DNA from: Manis javanica
Lineage: Eukaryota; Chordata; Mammalia; Pholidota; Manidae
NCBI RefSeq assembly: GCF_040802235.1
Contig: NC_133174.1
Span: forward strand, 137,879,213-137,943,212
Reading direction: 5' to 3'
DNA length: 64,000 bases
The notes below the pieces were generated by a model. That model was not told the DNA's origin. It made no database searches and worked only from the letters and a program-made list of their open reading frames with translations. This document shows positions 13,560 through 27,569 of this stretch, piece by piece (position 1 is the first letter of the stretch; every line of letters starts with the position of its first letter). A program made the translations under genes and the position numbers.

Positions 13560-13810
13560 TGAGATGATCATATATTTTTCTTCCTTATTCTGTTAACATG
13601 GTAAATGACAATAATATCTTTGTTTAAACATTGATCTTCAAATGTTAAACCAGCCTTGGATTCCTGAAATAAGCCCCATTTGGTCATGTTGTGTTACCCT
13701 TTTTATATATTGCCAGGTTCATTTTGCTTAAGGGTTTGAGGATGTATGTTTGTGGAGTTGTCTGTGTGGAAAGGTTTTTAATTACGAGTTGTTCCTTCAA
13801 TACATATGGA
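13560..13810 (-). repeat. L1 ORF2 fragment, antisense
   Basis: Reversed L1 ORF2 text: 'gttaacatggtaaatgac', 'aaccagccttggattcctga', 'ttcattttgcttaagggttt'. Short and 5'- and 3'-truncated. Confidence 0.6.
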
Positions 13811-14298
13811 CTTTGTTTCTTCTCAAATCACTTTTGACATTCTGTGCCTGAGATGTCCCTTCCTCCTCTGTGACTCAGAATATACCTGTAGGCAGAAAGC
13901 TGGGACAGTAGCAGGAGTGGCCTGGTTTGCTTCCCTTCTTGCAGGGGGCCGCAGTCCTGTGTGTGCGGCCTGCTGCCAATGTCTGAGAAAGCTGTTTTAT
14001 GTATTTTGTCCAGCTTTCTAGATATTTCTGGCAGAAGGGTAATGTGGGCTCTGTGCTGCTGTCATGGCGAGAAGAAGAGCTACGTGAGCATCTTTAGGCA
14101 CTGAGAAGTACAATTAGTTTTGGGGTGTCAGGTCATTTTTCAGCTAGTATAAGCTTGGACTGGAAACTATAGATAAGTTCTGTGTGGGCTCAGTCTTCTA
14201 ACCTTTGACTGCATTTCAGCTTGTAGTTTAGCTGTCAAAATTAGCACCACTTTGTTTTAGAAATCAAACTTTAAACCTTATTTCTCTCTCTGTTTAAG

Positions 14299-14412
14299 TT
14301 TCCCTCAGCGTTCGAGTTTAATGAACTGTTCTTGATAACAATTTTGGATCACCTTTATAGCTGTCTCTTTGGGACTTTCTTGTGCAACTGTGAACAGCAG
14401 CGATTCAAAGAG
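14299..14412 (+). CDS. MTMR1: MTMR1 exon, SET-interacting domain region
   Basis: Encodes 38 residues ([20 protein letters not shown] followed by [18 protein letters not shown]) just after the catalytic core. In myotubularins this helical region is the SET-interacting domain and packs on the phosphatase fold. The acceptor is 'ctgtttaag' and the donor 'gtaagcgg'; both borders are phase 0. Confidence 0.96.
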
Positions 14413-15534
14413 GTAAGCGGATTATATTCTATCACCTTGATGGCTCAGGTGCTTTTCCTATGAAGTGCTACTGTAGAAGGGGAGCAGGGTGGAGAGGGGA
14501 CTTGGGTGTGGCCCTGCTGCTGTCTGTACATGGAGGGGGTGTGCTACATGCCTCCCAAGGGACACAGGCCCCTTCCTTGGTGGGCACTGAGGTCTCCGAG
14601 GCCTCTGGGCTTTTTAGGGTCAGTGCTTAGCCTGGAGCCCTGGGTGCTGGGCTCACGGACTTCCCACGGCACCAGCTCCAAAATGACAGGATCCTGCTTT
14701 TCATTCTCCGTGCTGCTGGGCAGAAGGGTGTTTGGAGAGCTAGGAACATGAAACGTCTGTAGACAAGCCCAGAACCTCCCTCTTGGTAGCAAGCTAACTT
14801 TTCTGGTCCACTGACTGGTAACGCAGCAGCCACTAGTGTTCTCAGAGTTGTTATATTTCATATCTTCCTTGAGAGAAAAGAAAGAAATGCTAGAAACTGA
14901 GGGAGCGCTGGGGAAGGTAGTGTAAAATAAAGCCTGCCCTCTTGTTAGCAGGAGAGGGCAGCTGCCTACAGGCAGGGCGTGCAGGACCCGCCCATGTGGT
15001 GTGGGGAAGGCAGGGGGTGGGGGGGGGCCAGTCTGCCTCCTTGCACGTGCGTGCTGAGGCCTCCCCCACCTCGCTGGCAGCCCCTGCCCAGTCTCTTCCC
15101 TTCCAGCTCACCTCTGGACTTGGGGGCACCTGGGGCTCTGGCCCCAGTGGCCTGGCCCAGCCCGGGGATCTCCATGCCACTGTGCCCTCACTGCTCCCCT
15201 GCAGCTCAGTAAATGGCACCTCTGCCCATGAGATGCCCAGGAGGACAGACTTCAGTTCCTCCTTCGCCCTCAGCCCAGAAAAGGGTCTTGATCTGGCCAC
15301 CTCTCACTGCCGTGCAGCGCGAAGCCCGGGTGAAGCCCCCATCGTCTGGACGGAGGCAACTGCCCGGGAGTGAGCTTCGCCCCCCACCTCCCGACCGCCA
15401 GCAGGCTGCTGGAAGCACACACTTCAGCCCCATCCCGTGCCTTCCCCCTGCTCGAAGCCTCCCTGTGGCTGCCCACTGCAGCTCCAGAGGGAAGCCCCCT
15501 TGCTGCAGGCTGTTTAAAAGAAAACACATTTTCA
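14413..15534. other. MTMR1 intron, GC-rich, no confident feature
   Basis: GC-rich intron. Long open frames on both strands here are a composition effect: they overlap each other on opposite strands and match nothing recognised. Confidence 0.45.
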
Positions 15535-15602
15535 AAGAGTAAAGTTGACATATGTCACTTACATCTCAATAAAGCCATTTAAAAAAAAAAACAGAAACAG
15601 AA
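15535..15602 (+). repeat. Retroposon 3' tail
   Basis: The text 'acatctcaataaagcc' followed by an A-run has the look of a poly(A) signal and A-tail of a short L1-like 3' fragment. Nothing upstream is clear enough to name the family. Confidence 0.4.
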
Positions 15603-15629
15603 GAAGGAAGTTCATATGTAGATTTAAAT

Positions 15630-16990
15630 CCTTATAGTCTTTTTTTTTTGCCAAAATGTACTTTAAATAATCTCATTTGAGATATAATCTATATACCATA
15701 TAATTCACTCTTTTACAGTGTACACTTCAGTGGGTTTTAGTATGGTCAGTGTGCAACCGTAACTACCATCTAATTCCATACAATTTTCCTCACCCCGAAA
15801 GAAACCCAGTCCCCATCAGCAGTCGTTCCCATTCTACCCTCCCCCCTGCTGATCTGCTTTGCATCTCTGGCTTCACCTATTCGGGACATTTCATATGAAT
15901 GGCATCATACAGTATTTGTCCTCCTGTGACTGGCTTTTTTCACTAAGCATGATGTTTTCAAGGTTTATCAGTGTTTCAGTGTGGATCGCTGCTTTAGTCT
16001 TTCATATGGCTGGGAAGTAGCGTATTGCCCGGAGACACCACGCTGTGTTACCCAGTCATCGCAGATGGACTTCTGGGTTGTTTCCACTTTTGGCTTTTAT
16101 GACTAATACTGCTATGAACACTCATGGACACGATTTTGTGCGGACCTATGTTTTCGTTTCTCTTGGGTCTGGACCTAGGGGTGGAGGGAATTGCTAGGTC
16201 ATACGGTAGTTCCATGTCTAACCTTTTGCAGAATCTCCAGACTGCTGCCCACAGCAGTTGCACCATGTCACACTCTCCCCAGCAGTATCTGAGGGCCCCA
16301 TCTTCTCCACATCTTTGCAGATACTGGTTATTGTGTCTGTTTTTAGCCATCCCAGTGGGTGTAGTGTGGGGTCTCACTGTGGTTTTCTTTCCCTGGTGAC
16401 TGATGATGTTGTGACCATTTCATGTGCTTATTGGCCATCTGTGTATCTTCTGTGGACAAATGTTTATTCAGATCCTTTGCCTATTTTCAATTGGGTTTTT
16501 TTTTATTTGAGTTACAGGATTTCCTTACGTATTATTTATATGTTTGTTACAGGTTCCTTTCCAGATATATATTTGCAAAACTTTTCTCGTGTTATGTGCA
16601 CTGTCTTACCACTTTTTGACAGTATTTGAAACACCCAAGTCTTTATTTTGATACACGTCTAATTGACGTGTTTCTTCTGTTGCTTGTGCTTTTGGTCTCA
16701 CATCTAGGAAACCACCGCCTGACTCAAGGTCGTGAAGACTGGAGCCTGTGTTTTCCTGTAGGAGTTTTATAGTTTGAGATCTTAACATTTAGGTCTGTGA
16801 TCCATTTTCAAGTCCTAACTAAATTCTGTTTATCTGGATAGCTCGTGAGGATGTTTGCTGGTTTGGGGGCAGCAGGATAGGAAATGTTCTCGGCCTCAGC
16901 GTTTTTCATGTTACCTGTGCTTGATCCATGTGTCCTGTTTCCTTGCCCTGTCGTGACCATGGGTTTGGGTGTTTTCATTCATATGTGCAA
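15630..16990 (-). repeat. Old L1 (L1M), antisense
   Basis: Reversed L1 3'UTR and ORF2 in order: 'ctatataccatataattcac', 'tttttcactaagcatgatg', 'tggacttctgggttgtttcc', 'tcccagtgggtgtagtgtgg', 'tttaggtctgtgatccat'. About 1.36 kb. Confidence 0.75.
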
Positions 16991-17498
16991 TGCACATGGT
17001 CACAGCAGTTCTAAATAGTGTACTGTGAAGCCGGGAGGTGGGGACAGGGAAGGCCTCTCCAGCTGCCACCCTGGCATGCTTCTCCTCAGAGAGCCGTCAT
17101 TCTCCAGGGAAGGGAATCTGTGGTCCGTAGACCCTACTCACAGTCCTTAGCAGCAAGAGGCACAGGCGCTGCCTGCAAGCCGGAACAAAACCTGTTTGTG
17201 TCCCTGAGTGGCCCCACCCTCGTCCGGCTGTCAGCAGCTTCTTGCTCTGCCATCACACAGACACAGGCCCCAGATTTTGCCTGAGCAACTCGGCAGTATG
17301 TTTTTCCTGGATCGTAACCAGTGTGTGTTTTCATGTTATCCTCAGCATGAGGGGATGGATGGCAAAGGGATGGGAGTGGGGCTCAGTACATTCCCCTGAA
17401 ATTTTCAGTGTTTGAACTCATTCTACTATTTAAGTGCTTTTTTCTATATAAGATGAAGAAAAGTTGAATTTATTTCAGTGTATTCTTTTGTTTTTCAG
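16991..17498. other. MTMR1 intron, no confident feature
   Basis: No identifiable element. The last 40 bases form the branch point and poly-pyrimidine tract leading to 'tgtttttcag'. Confidence 0.4.
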
Positions 17499-17675
17499 GA
17501 TGTATATACAAAGACTATATCCTTATGGTCTTATGTCAATAGCCAGCTCGAAGAATTTTCTAATCCCTTCTTTGTGGATTATGAAAACCACGTCTTATAT
17601 CCTGTTGCTAGTCTGAGTCATTTGGAATTATGGGTGAACTATTATGTGCGATGGAATCCACGAATGAGGCCTCAG
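17499..17675 (+). CDS. MTMR1: MTMR1 exon, C-terminal part of the phosphatase/SID unit
   Basis: Encodes 59 residues beginning [20 protein letters not shown] and ending [13 protein letters not shown]. The WSYVNSQ...FSNPFF and LWVNYY...RWNP blocks are family-conserved and close the globular domain. The acceptor is 'tgtttttcag' and the donor 'gtatctct'. Phase is 0 at both ends. Confidence 0.96.
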
Positions 17676-18454
17676 GTATCTCTGTTTTTCTTTTCGTAAG
17701 AGCATTTCTTTCTTTCCAAGTCAAGATGGTGTAGAAATTTGTGCATGCAAGGTGTTAACATTGTACGGAAGGCCCTCTCCCCTCGCCTCTCAGGGTTCAG
17801 GCCTTCATGTCATGTTCCAGCAGGTTCCTTCCATGCCAATCTAGATGCCATGTGTTGGGTTAGAGTTTAAAATCTTAGCAGCCGTCTTCTGCTGCTGTGA
17901 AGGTACACAGGTGACAGATCGTCAGTCACTGCATTTGACTCAGTCTTTCCAGGGACTCGGCTGCATCACGGCTTATAGACTCTGGCAGCTCCACAGACAG
18001 AGGGCATGTGCTGAGTCACAGCAGCCGCCCCCTGGAAGAGGGGGGAAAGCTTCCCCTCCCCGCCACGCATGGTCGCTGTACAGTGTGGCCAGGCAGCCAA
18101 GCCAGGCCTGCCCTTGGCGTTCAGTGTGAAGACCCCCCCCAACTGCCTCTGCTTCCCCTGCTCCCGGCCCCTCCACACGGGTGGCCGGGGTGCGTGTGGT
18201 CCGGGCGGGGAGCACACCGATAGAGGCAGCCCTCAGCACCATGAACAGATGGCTTTCTGCTAGGTTTTGTTTCTAGGCTGAATGCTCTTAGGTTTTCCCG
18301 GCAGTCGGCCAGGAGCCGGTTCTAGGGCCTTGCTGAACATCATCGCTTCTGTCAGCCGCAGATGTGACATCTGCCTTTCCCCTCTGCACGCCGCCTCAGT
18401 CCTGCCCTCTCACTCGGTGTCTTCACAGTCCCTGCAGACACGTTTCATCTCTTA
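17676..18454. other. MTMR1 intron, GC-rich, no confident feature
   Basis: No recognised repeat. GC-rich, with open frames on both strands that I treat as chance. Confidence 0.4.
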
Positions 18455-18760
18455 CTTTGCTGGGCTGCCGGAACCAAGCCCACAGGCTGGGTGCTTCAAC
18501 AAGAGAAATGCGTATTCTCCTAGTCTGGGGGCCCAAAGTCTGAGATCCAGGTGTGGACAGGGTTGGCTCCTTGGGAGGCTATAGGAAGGATGTGTTCCAG
18601 ACTTTTCTCCTTGGCTTGTAGACGCCCGCCTCTCCCTGGGTCCCTTCACATCGTCTTCCCTGTATGTATGTGCGTGTGTCTGTGTCCAGATCTCTCCTTT
18701 GATAAGGTCATCAGACATGCTGGATCAGGGCCCACCCAAACGAACTTGTAAGCTGAGCCC
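18455..18760 (-). repeat. MaLR (MLT1-type) LTR, antisense
   Basis: Reversed LTR features: 'atgcgtattctcctagtctg', 'ttctccttggcttgtagac', 'ataaggtcatcagacatgct' and 'agggcccacccaaac'. Diverged. Confidence 0.55.
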
Positions 18761-21700
18761 CGGGCTGCGTCTGACAGGGCAAAGTGCTTCCCACCACACT
18801 GCTTTTCATCTGCCCGGCTCAGCATCTTGGCACCTGCCTCTTCTGTGTGTTTAAGAAGCTTCAGCTCGGAAAGCTCCTTCCTTCTCTAGACCGTCTAAGT
18901 TGGCCATGCTACCCTCAAGACAGAGTGTTTTGCGGAGCACTGCTCAGTGCCTGCTCAGCCCAGTACTTGTCCTTCTGTCTGAGCGGGCCCTGGGACCAGG
19001 CCTCATGTTGCCTGCCCCTATGCCCCTGCCTCCCCTTCCTCCTGGGCTGCACAGGCAGCCCCTCAAACCCCACCTCCAGAAACACGGTCCCTGCCTGCAG
19101 CTGCTCCCCATGCCCGTGGCCCCTGGCTGCTGCTGAGACTTCTTTAGGAAACCTCGCCTGACCTGAAATTTCCCTCCATTTACTACATGAGGCCCCTGCT
19201 GCTAATCATGTACCAGGCAATGTCTCACGTGGGGCAAGGGGCCACTGCTGCCTCCTGTGTTATGACCGCACGTAGCGGCAAGGCCAGTGAGCCCTGCTGA
19301 GCTGGTAGGGACCCACTGGTGTGGGGCCAGAGCATGTTTCTCAGTAGCAATGGGTTCCAGGTTTAGCAGGTGCTTGGACTAGCAAAGTGCTAACTTCTAA
19401 CAGTGAAATGGCTCCTTCATTGAAGAACGTCAGGCTGGGGCAGCGGTTTTGCCTCCTTTCCCCATGGAAACAAACAGTATATATCTAATCAAAATTTTTG
19501 GTCAGTGGTCAGTACTTTAAATACAAGCTTCCAATCTTATTTGTGGCCAGTAAGCCATCAGGAACTAATTTCTAATGTTCCATGCTTAGGCCTGTACAGC
19601 GAGCATCATCCTGTCAGCTCTGGGGTGCCAGGCAGAGCCAGGACACCAGGGCACCGTCACCTGTGGCTTCCATGAAACCGCCTCCCAACTTTGGTCCCCA
19701 AATCCTTTCCCTCTTCAGAGTGACCCACACCTTATGTGACATGTCATCCTCTAGTCATGCAGCCAAAGCCAGTCACATAGTCACCCAGTGGGTGCAGGGC
19801 TGGCCTCCTGTGGCCCCCTGATGGCCCCAGCTCCCCTCACCTTCCACCCCTGGCCCCCGGTACCCCTCTGCCTGAGCTCCTGGATTATGTTTGCCAGGCT
19901 GTCACGATGACGTGTTATCATTTCCCTTTTTCTCTCCTCTCAGACTTTGCACTCTGCAAGGGTAGGCCCCTGACACAACCACCCCTTATTAGACTGTCAT
20001 TTGAAAGAGAACTCTCTGGTGGCGTGTGTGCCTGGAAACCTCAGCAAGCCCAGGGGGTTGCCAGCCCCATTAGCAGCAGCTGTCGCCACTTCCAGCTGAG
20101 GACGTCTGAGTGCAGGGTACGCTGCCCTCCTCTCACAGCGCCCACAGCCCAGAACTAGCCCCCTTTCTGACCTCAGCTGCTTTATTTTGGAATGCTTAGC
20201 CCAGGGGCCCCTTCAGTACGTCTTTCCAGTCGCTAGAGCCAGTTTTCCTCAGGCACCAAAGCTGGCTTCTGCCTCCCATCAGTGTCCCCTCACTGTCGTG
20301 TGCCTGCCCAGCTCAGGCACCTCTCCAAGTTTTCGTGTGGGGGTCCTGTTCTGCCTGTCTCCACAAAGGGCAGAGTGTTGGGAAGTCGCCACTTTACTGA
20401 AACCAAGGAGAGAGAGTTATCAAGCAGTATTCTCACTGACTCAAATGACAGGGTCAGAGAGGAGCCCTGCAGAGCTCCTCCCGCACCTGCAGTTACTCTG
20501 GGCAGGAGACCCCGGCCTTTGTCCCCGCAGCTCAGCAGGCCAGGTTGGAAAATGCTGCCAGGCCAAGGGGTGGCTCCGGGGCCCAAAGTGTCCCTTCCGC
20601 CACACCGGCTCCCTCTGCTGGTGCTACCAGCCTGGTGGGGGGCTGGACTGCAAACTTGGTGAGGGCAGGGCCCAGACCTTTCTTAAAACTTGTGAACTGC
20701 AGTCCATGTCCGTTCTCAGTGGCACTCAGTCTTAGCTGCACAAGTAGAATCAGAATCATGGTGACAGTCATAGGAGCTGGAGGCTTTGCTGCCACAAGCC
20801 GGGTCCTCTGGGCAGTGTACACGTGGGGACTTTGCCTAACACTCCCAGCAGTCCTGACACACTGACGGCAGGGCCAGTGGAGCCATGGCTTGCTGAGCTC
20901 TTGCAACTTGGCACATGCAGTCGTGGAACGGACGGGTGCCCCCGGGCTAGAGCCAACTCCTGTCGCTGACAGTGACTTGATACCTGATGTGGGGCAAGGT
21001 CCTGAGCCTTCCCGAGACCTGGCAGGGGTGTGAGCATGAACCGAATCCCTCAGTGCACTGGGCACAGTGCATGTGGGCACTGGCCCCACATGGGCATTTT
21101 CTCGGAACAAGCATGACCTCGACTTAGTGTGAATGAAGATGACATACGGGAAAAGAAAGGGAAGGCTCCATGGAGATGGACGATGAGTGTCGGCGCCTGG
21201 GTGTGTGTGGACTGCATTCCTCTGCATGGCCTGCCCGGCTCCGAGGCCTCGTGCGCGGTGTTAGGAACAGCTTGCCTGCAAAGCATCCGGCCGTCCGATT
21301 TGAATCAAATGATCCCTCAAGCAGGGAAATACCAACTGGGCCCTAAGGCTAAGGAGGGGAGCTGTTGCCCATGTCATGGGAGGTCAGCAGCAAGTAAGGT
21401 ACCTGTCCCTTGCTTTTCGGGGGCCTCTGCCACCAGTGCTGTCCCCTCCCTTCTTCCTGTGGCCTGCCAAAGTGAGGAGTTTGTTCTTAGCCTCTTCAAG
21501 TGCTGGTTCCCAAAGCACCTTAGGTTGGAGGCACCTGGCCTCCTATTTCCATCAAGTTGCACCGGTCACAGTTGGCACTCCTGATGGGACAGCTCTGCCT
21601 TCGGGGGACGTAGATGACCAAGCAAGCAGGCCTGTGGGGACTGGAGTGAACCAAACCCCCACCCACCAGAAACTCCTTTTGGTGCTGGTCCCTGTAGGAT

Positions 21701-22560
21701 GTGGGTGAAAAGGAGGGGTGGGGGAAGAGTCCTCCAGGCAGATGGGGCAGCACATGTGCGGCATCTTCCCACTCCTGGGAGTTCCTGGAATGCTGCAGCG
21801 GGGAGGAGGCCGGATCTGGTGAGAGGTCGGCAGGAGAGGCCGGGTGGGGTCACACCACATAGGGCTTTGAGGCCACAGCCAGTTTGCTACCCTCCGAGCA
21901 CAGGAAGACGCCACAGGAGGGTGCTGAGTGGGTATCACAGGACTTGGCTGAGGCCTAGGACCCAGGCAATGCACCCCAGCCACTGCCCTGTGCCTCCTTT
22001 GCCCCAACAGCCTCACCCCCAGAGCGAGTGCTGCATGAGGGTAAAGCAGGCCTTGCGTTCCCGGGTCCCCAGCTGGCTGTTGCCGAGGATGGCTCTCTAG
22101 CTGAGTGAGGGAATAGGCGCTGTGCCCCCAGAAAGCCCTTCCCATTCTCTGCCCCACCCCCTCAGCCACGGCTTGCAAGGGGAAAGCTGATGGGGTGGGG
22201 AGGTGCTGCTGAAGGAGGCCTCCCCTTCTGGCCCTCCCCAGGGGCTTCTGCCAGCAACCTTCCAGATGGGTGACAAGGAGCACAACTTCCTGGTGTAGGA
22301 AGTGCTGACTCAATGGCAGGCAGGTGAACCGGGAACCCTGTGGTCCCACTTCCTACTGGGTTCTGGTCTTGGTCGGCCTGTGGGGCCCCTGCAGGCTGTC
22401 AGGCTGCCACATGGAGTGCACAGTGGGGCCCAAATATGTTGCCACAGGGGCAGCTGATGCCCAGCTCCAGGAAGGCCTGCACACTGGGCATCAGGTCATG
22501 GGCGCACCACAGGAGCCAGGGGCGCGGGCTGCCACATCTCACACCCTGTCTGCCCCCCAG
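18761..22560. other. MTMR1 last intron, GC-rich, no confident element
   Basis: About 3.8 kb of GC-rich sequence before the terminal exon. Several long frames exist on both strands (for example 231 and 265 codons on the minus strand). They lack splice context, family resemblance and consistent codon bias. The stretch ends in the acceptor 'ctgccccccag'. Confidence 0.45.
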
Positions 22561-22722
22561 ATGCCGATCCACCAGAGCCTCAAGGAGCTGCTGGCCGTCC
22601 GGGCAGAGCTGCAGAAGCGGGTGGAGGACCTGCAGCGGGAGGTGGCTGCACGCCCCTCGTCCCCATCTGAGCGGGGCTCCTCGCCGACCCACACAGCCAC
22701 TCCCGTCCACACCTCGGTCTGA
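22561..22722 (+). CDS. MTMR1: MTMR1 terminal coding exon, coiled coil and PDZ ligand
   Basis: Encodes 53 residues and the TGA stop. [20 protein letters not shown] followed by VEDLQREV has leucines and charged residues in heptad register, the C-terminal coiled coil that lets myotubularins dimerise. A Ser/Thr/Pro-rich linker follows, ending in HTSV, which fits a class I PDZ-binding motif (Thr at -2, Val at 0). This end is MTMR1-like and fixes the paralogue. The acceptor is 'tgccccccag', phase 0. The six exons together give 939 bp of coding sequence in the window. Confidence 0.95.
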   Translation: MPIHQSLKELLAVRAELQKRVEDLQREVAARPSSPSERGSSPTHTATPVHTSV

Positions 22723-23276
22723 CGTGTTTGAGGGCGGCGTTCTGGCCAGTGCAACCAGGGAGGCCATCCTGCCCCGCTGCTCCCTGCAGCAGCTCAGGCA
22801 AGGGACCTGCCACCATCAGGGCTGTAGCTTGTGATCTTGCCTTTTAGGATTAGGCCCAGTGCCCTCCACGTCTGGAGGCACTTCCAACCAGTGGCCATTT
22901 GTGTGCCAGGGTGACAGCCCCCTGTTGTCTAGTGTTGTTTTGTGAACACCCCCTTTCCCTCCTGCCAGCGATTTCTCAGGGCAGCCACCCGGCCCACATC
23001 CGGGCAGCTCGGGAGAGGCCGGAGTGGATGGAGCAGAGCACAGGGCGTCGGCTGAAGGAGGGCCCACGCCGCTGCTTTCCCGGGGAACTCCTTTGAAAAA
23101 CCACCATCATTCACTTTTTAAAGGCCACATTGCCAGCCACATGGCTTCCTTCAGTTCTTTGCTGCAACTTGGAAACTCAAAGTGAAGTGTGGGGAGGGGA
23201 AGCCACCCCGTTGCTGTCTAGTCCCTAGTCCACAGTTCTTACGCTAGGGGTCCTCTGGTGCCAGCACTGTTGTGTA

Positions 23277-23292
23277 CATACGAGGCATTTTT
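23277..23292. repeat. Target-site duplication, left copy
   Basis: The sequence catacgaggcattttt matches catacaaggtattttt at 25343–25358 in 14 of 16 positions. The right copy is followed by AAAG, so the nick site reads TTTTT/AAA on the + strand, an L1-endonuclease-type target. Confidence 0.8.
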
Positions 23293-24883
<1,591 letters not shown>

Positions 24884-24892
24884 TTTTTTTTT

Positions 24893-25342
24893 AGGTGAAA
24901 TTTTTTTTATTAAGGTATCATTGATGTACTCTTATGAAGGTTTCATAAAAAAAAACAATGTGGTTATTACGTTCACCCCTATTATCAAGTTCCCCCCATA
25001 CCCCAATGTAGGCACTGTCCATCAGTGTAGTAAGATGCCACAGAGCCCTATTTCTCGTCACTGAGCTACACTGTCCTCCCAGTGACCCCACACACATCAT
25101 GTGCACCAATCACGATACCCCTCAATCCCCTTCTCCCGCCCTCCCCCACCCCTCCCTTTGGTAACCACTAGTCCCTTCTTGGACATCTGTGAGTCTGCTG
25201 CTATTTTGTTCCTTCAGTTTTGCTTCGCTGTTACACTCCACAAATGAGGGAAATCATTTGGTACTTGTCTTTCTACGCTTGGCTTATTTCACTGAGCATA
25301 ATACCCTCTAGCTCCATCCATGTTGTTGCAAATGGTAGGATT
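24893..25342 (-). mobile_element. L1 3' end fused to the LMNB1 retrocopy
   Basis: Reversed L1 3'UTR and the last ORF2 codons: 'attaaggtatcattgatgta', 'ttatcaagttccccccat', 'ggcttatttcactgagcata', 'tccatgttgttgcaaatgg'. It belongs to the same L1 group as the antisense copy at 36305. It is 5'-truncated at 25342 and its A-rich 3' end abuts the lamin sequence. The flanking duplication encloses both parts, so both appear to have been inserted together. Confidence 0.85.
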
Positions 25343-25358
25343 CATACAAGGTATTTTT
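25343..25358. repeat. Target-site duplication, right copy
   Basis: Partner of 23277–23292. MTMR1 3'UTR sequence resumes from here. Confidence 0.8.
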
Positions 25359-26765
25359 AAAGAGAAACATGCCTTTATTTTCCTATGCCCTTTTTTATGT
25401 TTAGACTAGTCACCCAAGAAAGCATCTGCTTAACTGGACTGTGAGAAATGTTCTCAAACAAAGCCCATGCTGACTTGTGTGCGGTGCATTTGAAGCACCA
25501 TTTGAATGTGTCATTTACACGGCAGAAGCAGTGGTTTCTTTCCCTCGGGACAGCAGGGCCCTGTGGAGGGGACACTGAGGGCTCCCCGAGGGTTCCTGCA
25601 AGGAGGCCTGGCTGGCAGCCGCCCCTCAGTGCTGCAGAGGCCCTCTTCACTCGTTCCCTGCCTGTCAGACACGGTATTTCTCACTGCAGATCTCACCCCG
25701 GTTTACTCATGCAACCGCACGGCGGTATTTTAAAGCAGCCACTGCTCTGTGGCTTCATAGGGTGGCCTGAAGCATAGCACGTGCTTTCCTGCTTTTGCAC
25801 TTTGGGGCTCTGGACTCTCTCGTCAGTCTGGACAGGAATTTAGAGTAACCAGCTGGTCCACCCTTAGCGTTTAGGTCCTCTGTGCGGTGTGTCAGGCCTG
25901 TGCATTTGCGCCCCGTCCCGGCGGGCCGCAGCCTCTCCCTCCGAGGGCCATGCCCGTCCCTGCCAGCCGCGGCAGGTACCCAGCCAGCCTTGGCTGAGAA
26001 GGGCGCCTTGGCAGCTCATTGGCTTCGACCTGAGGATAGCTGCTGGGGGCATCTGCTGGGTTTCACATTACTGGGATGCCACACAAAGCCCTACGTGTTG
26101 ACCTAATTTTTAAAACTGTATTCTTAAAGTTTTCTATAGTCAGATGCTTAGGGAATGAATGTTTTTCCAGTTTAGAACCTTCTGATTCTTACAGAAAATT
26201 ATCTGGTCTCTGTAACGTATCAAATTTTTATTCAAGGTAATTTGATAACCTAATATCAATTCTCAATTTGTATCATATGGAAGATATTTCTAAATTGTAC
26301 TTTGATATTAGCTTTTGATTCTCCCAACTCATCTGAAAGCTTATTTATGAATGGATAAACTGGATTATTCATTGATCATTTTAAATGGGGACATTTCCCA
26401 TTTTTTCCAGAAATATTTAAGCCCTCAGCTGCACTAAGACTATTAAACTCAGTGTGGACCGATGCTCCTGACAGGACCAGACAGGCGAAGGGGCCTTTCT
26501 CTCGTAGAGGGCAGCTAGCCTGGGGCTGGGGGCAAGCCTGGGCTGCCTGAGGAGCCCTAGAAACTCCTCTGTGATGCAAAAGCAGCACAACCATTTTCCT
26601 TTGTTAGGTTCCTACCACAATACTTTCTAAAACAACTTGTAGTTTTGTTACCTAAGGAATTATTTTTTGTTTTATTTAATGCACTAGAATGTAAAACCTA
26701 TGGTTCAGATGTTTAAAAACTGGTATTTTATTTGCTTCTTCTGATGCACTGTATTTCAATCTGTA

Positions 26766-26771
26766 ATTAAA
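26766..26771 (+). promoter_or_regulatory. MTMR1: Putative MTMR1 poly(A) signal (ATTAAA)
   Basis: ATTAAA is followed within about 20 bases by 'gctatgtgggcctgttgtct', a GT-rich downstream element. It is the last plausible + strand signal before the convergent CD99L2 3' end. Confidence 0.5.
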
Positions 26772-26786
26772 ATAATGTTTGCTATG

Positions 26787-27569
26787 TGGGCCTGTTGTCT
26801 CTAAGTACTTGATTTTTCCCTCGGGGAAAACTAGTACACATCCAATACGTGTGACTGTATTACCTGCCAGGCAGAGGTCACCTATGTAGAACTGCTTTAC
26901 CTGATTTAATTCATTTACTGAGTCATAAATGCATCATACATCTTGAGGATTTTGACTGAAATGGGTTAAGTGCTCCGATTTTAAAATCTGAAATGCCCCT
27001 CAACCTTAACCTCGAGGCAAGAAGACAGCAGAGGGTCAGGGGCCACTCCGAGGCTGCAAAGCTGTCTTTCAAGGCCCTGAGTCCCAGAACCTATGATGGG
27101 GTGGACTTTGGAGAAGCCCAGGGGTCCCCACCCCAAGTCTACAGAAGGAATGCCAGCCCTTTGGGAACCCCCAGTCACCGTCCCCTCTCCGCACGCAGCC
27201 CCTGCTGCCCTGCAGGACTTGCTTCAGAGAAGAGTCACAGGGTGGGTGTGGGTTTGAGGATGCGGCGCTCTTACCCCAGGGCTGGTATGGCACGGAAGGG
27301 CTGGCCGCCTGTGAAAAACCTCCCAGTGCCCCCTGCATCTTGCTGAAACATCTGGCTGTCTTTCAGTTTGCAAGCCAAGCTGTGAGGTTATGACAAGGAT
27401 GACAAGGGTGCACTTCCTCCCACACAGGCCACTCTGCACCCGGCTGCAAAGAATGACAGCACTTAGGGGTCCCTGTACCCCAAGGAGGGCTGCCCCCCAG
27501 CAACCCCCGACACTGAGACACCATTCGCCTGACCAAGGAAGTTCCTGAACACCTCAGAATACAGTGATC
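26787..27569. other. Intergenic gap between convergent MTMR1 and CD99L2
   Basis: About 0.8 kb between the inferred ends of two tail-to-tail genes. No element is recognised. Confidence 0.45.

Noticed and set aside
18761-22560. Long open frames (for example 231 and 265 codons on minus, 182 on plus)
   Set aside because: They overlap on opposite strands in GC-rich intron, have no splice context and match no family I know. They are chance frames from base composition.
24893-25342. L1 fragment inserted separately into the LMNB1 pseudogene
   Set aside because: The only target-site duplication found encloses both the pseudogene and the L1, and no lamin sequence follows the L1. A single chimeric insertion is simpler.
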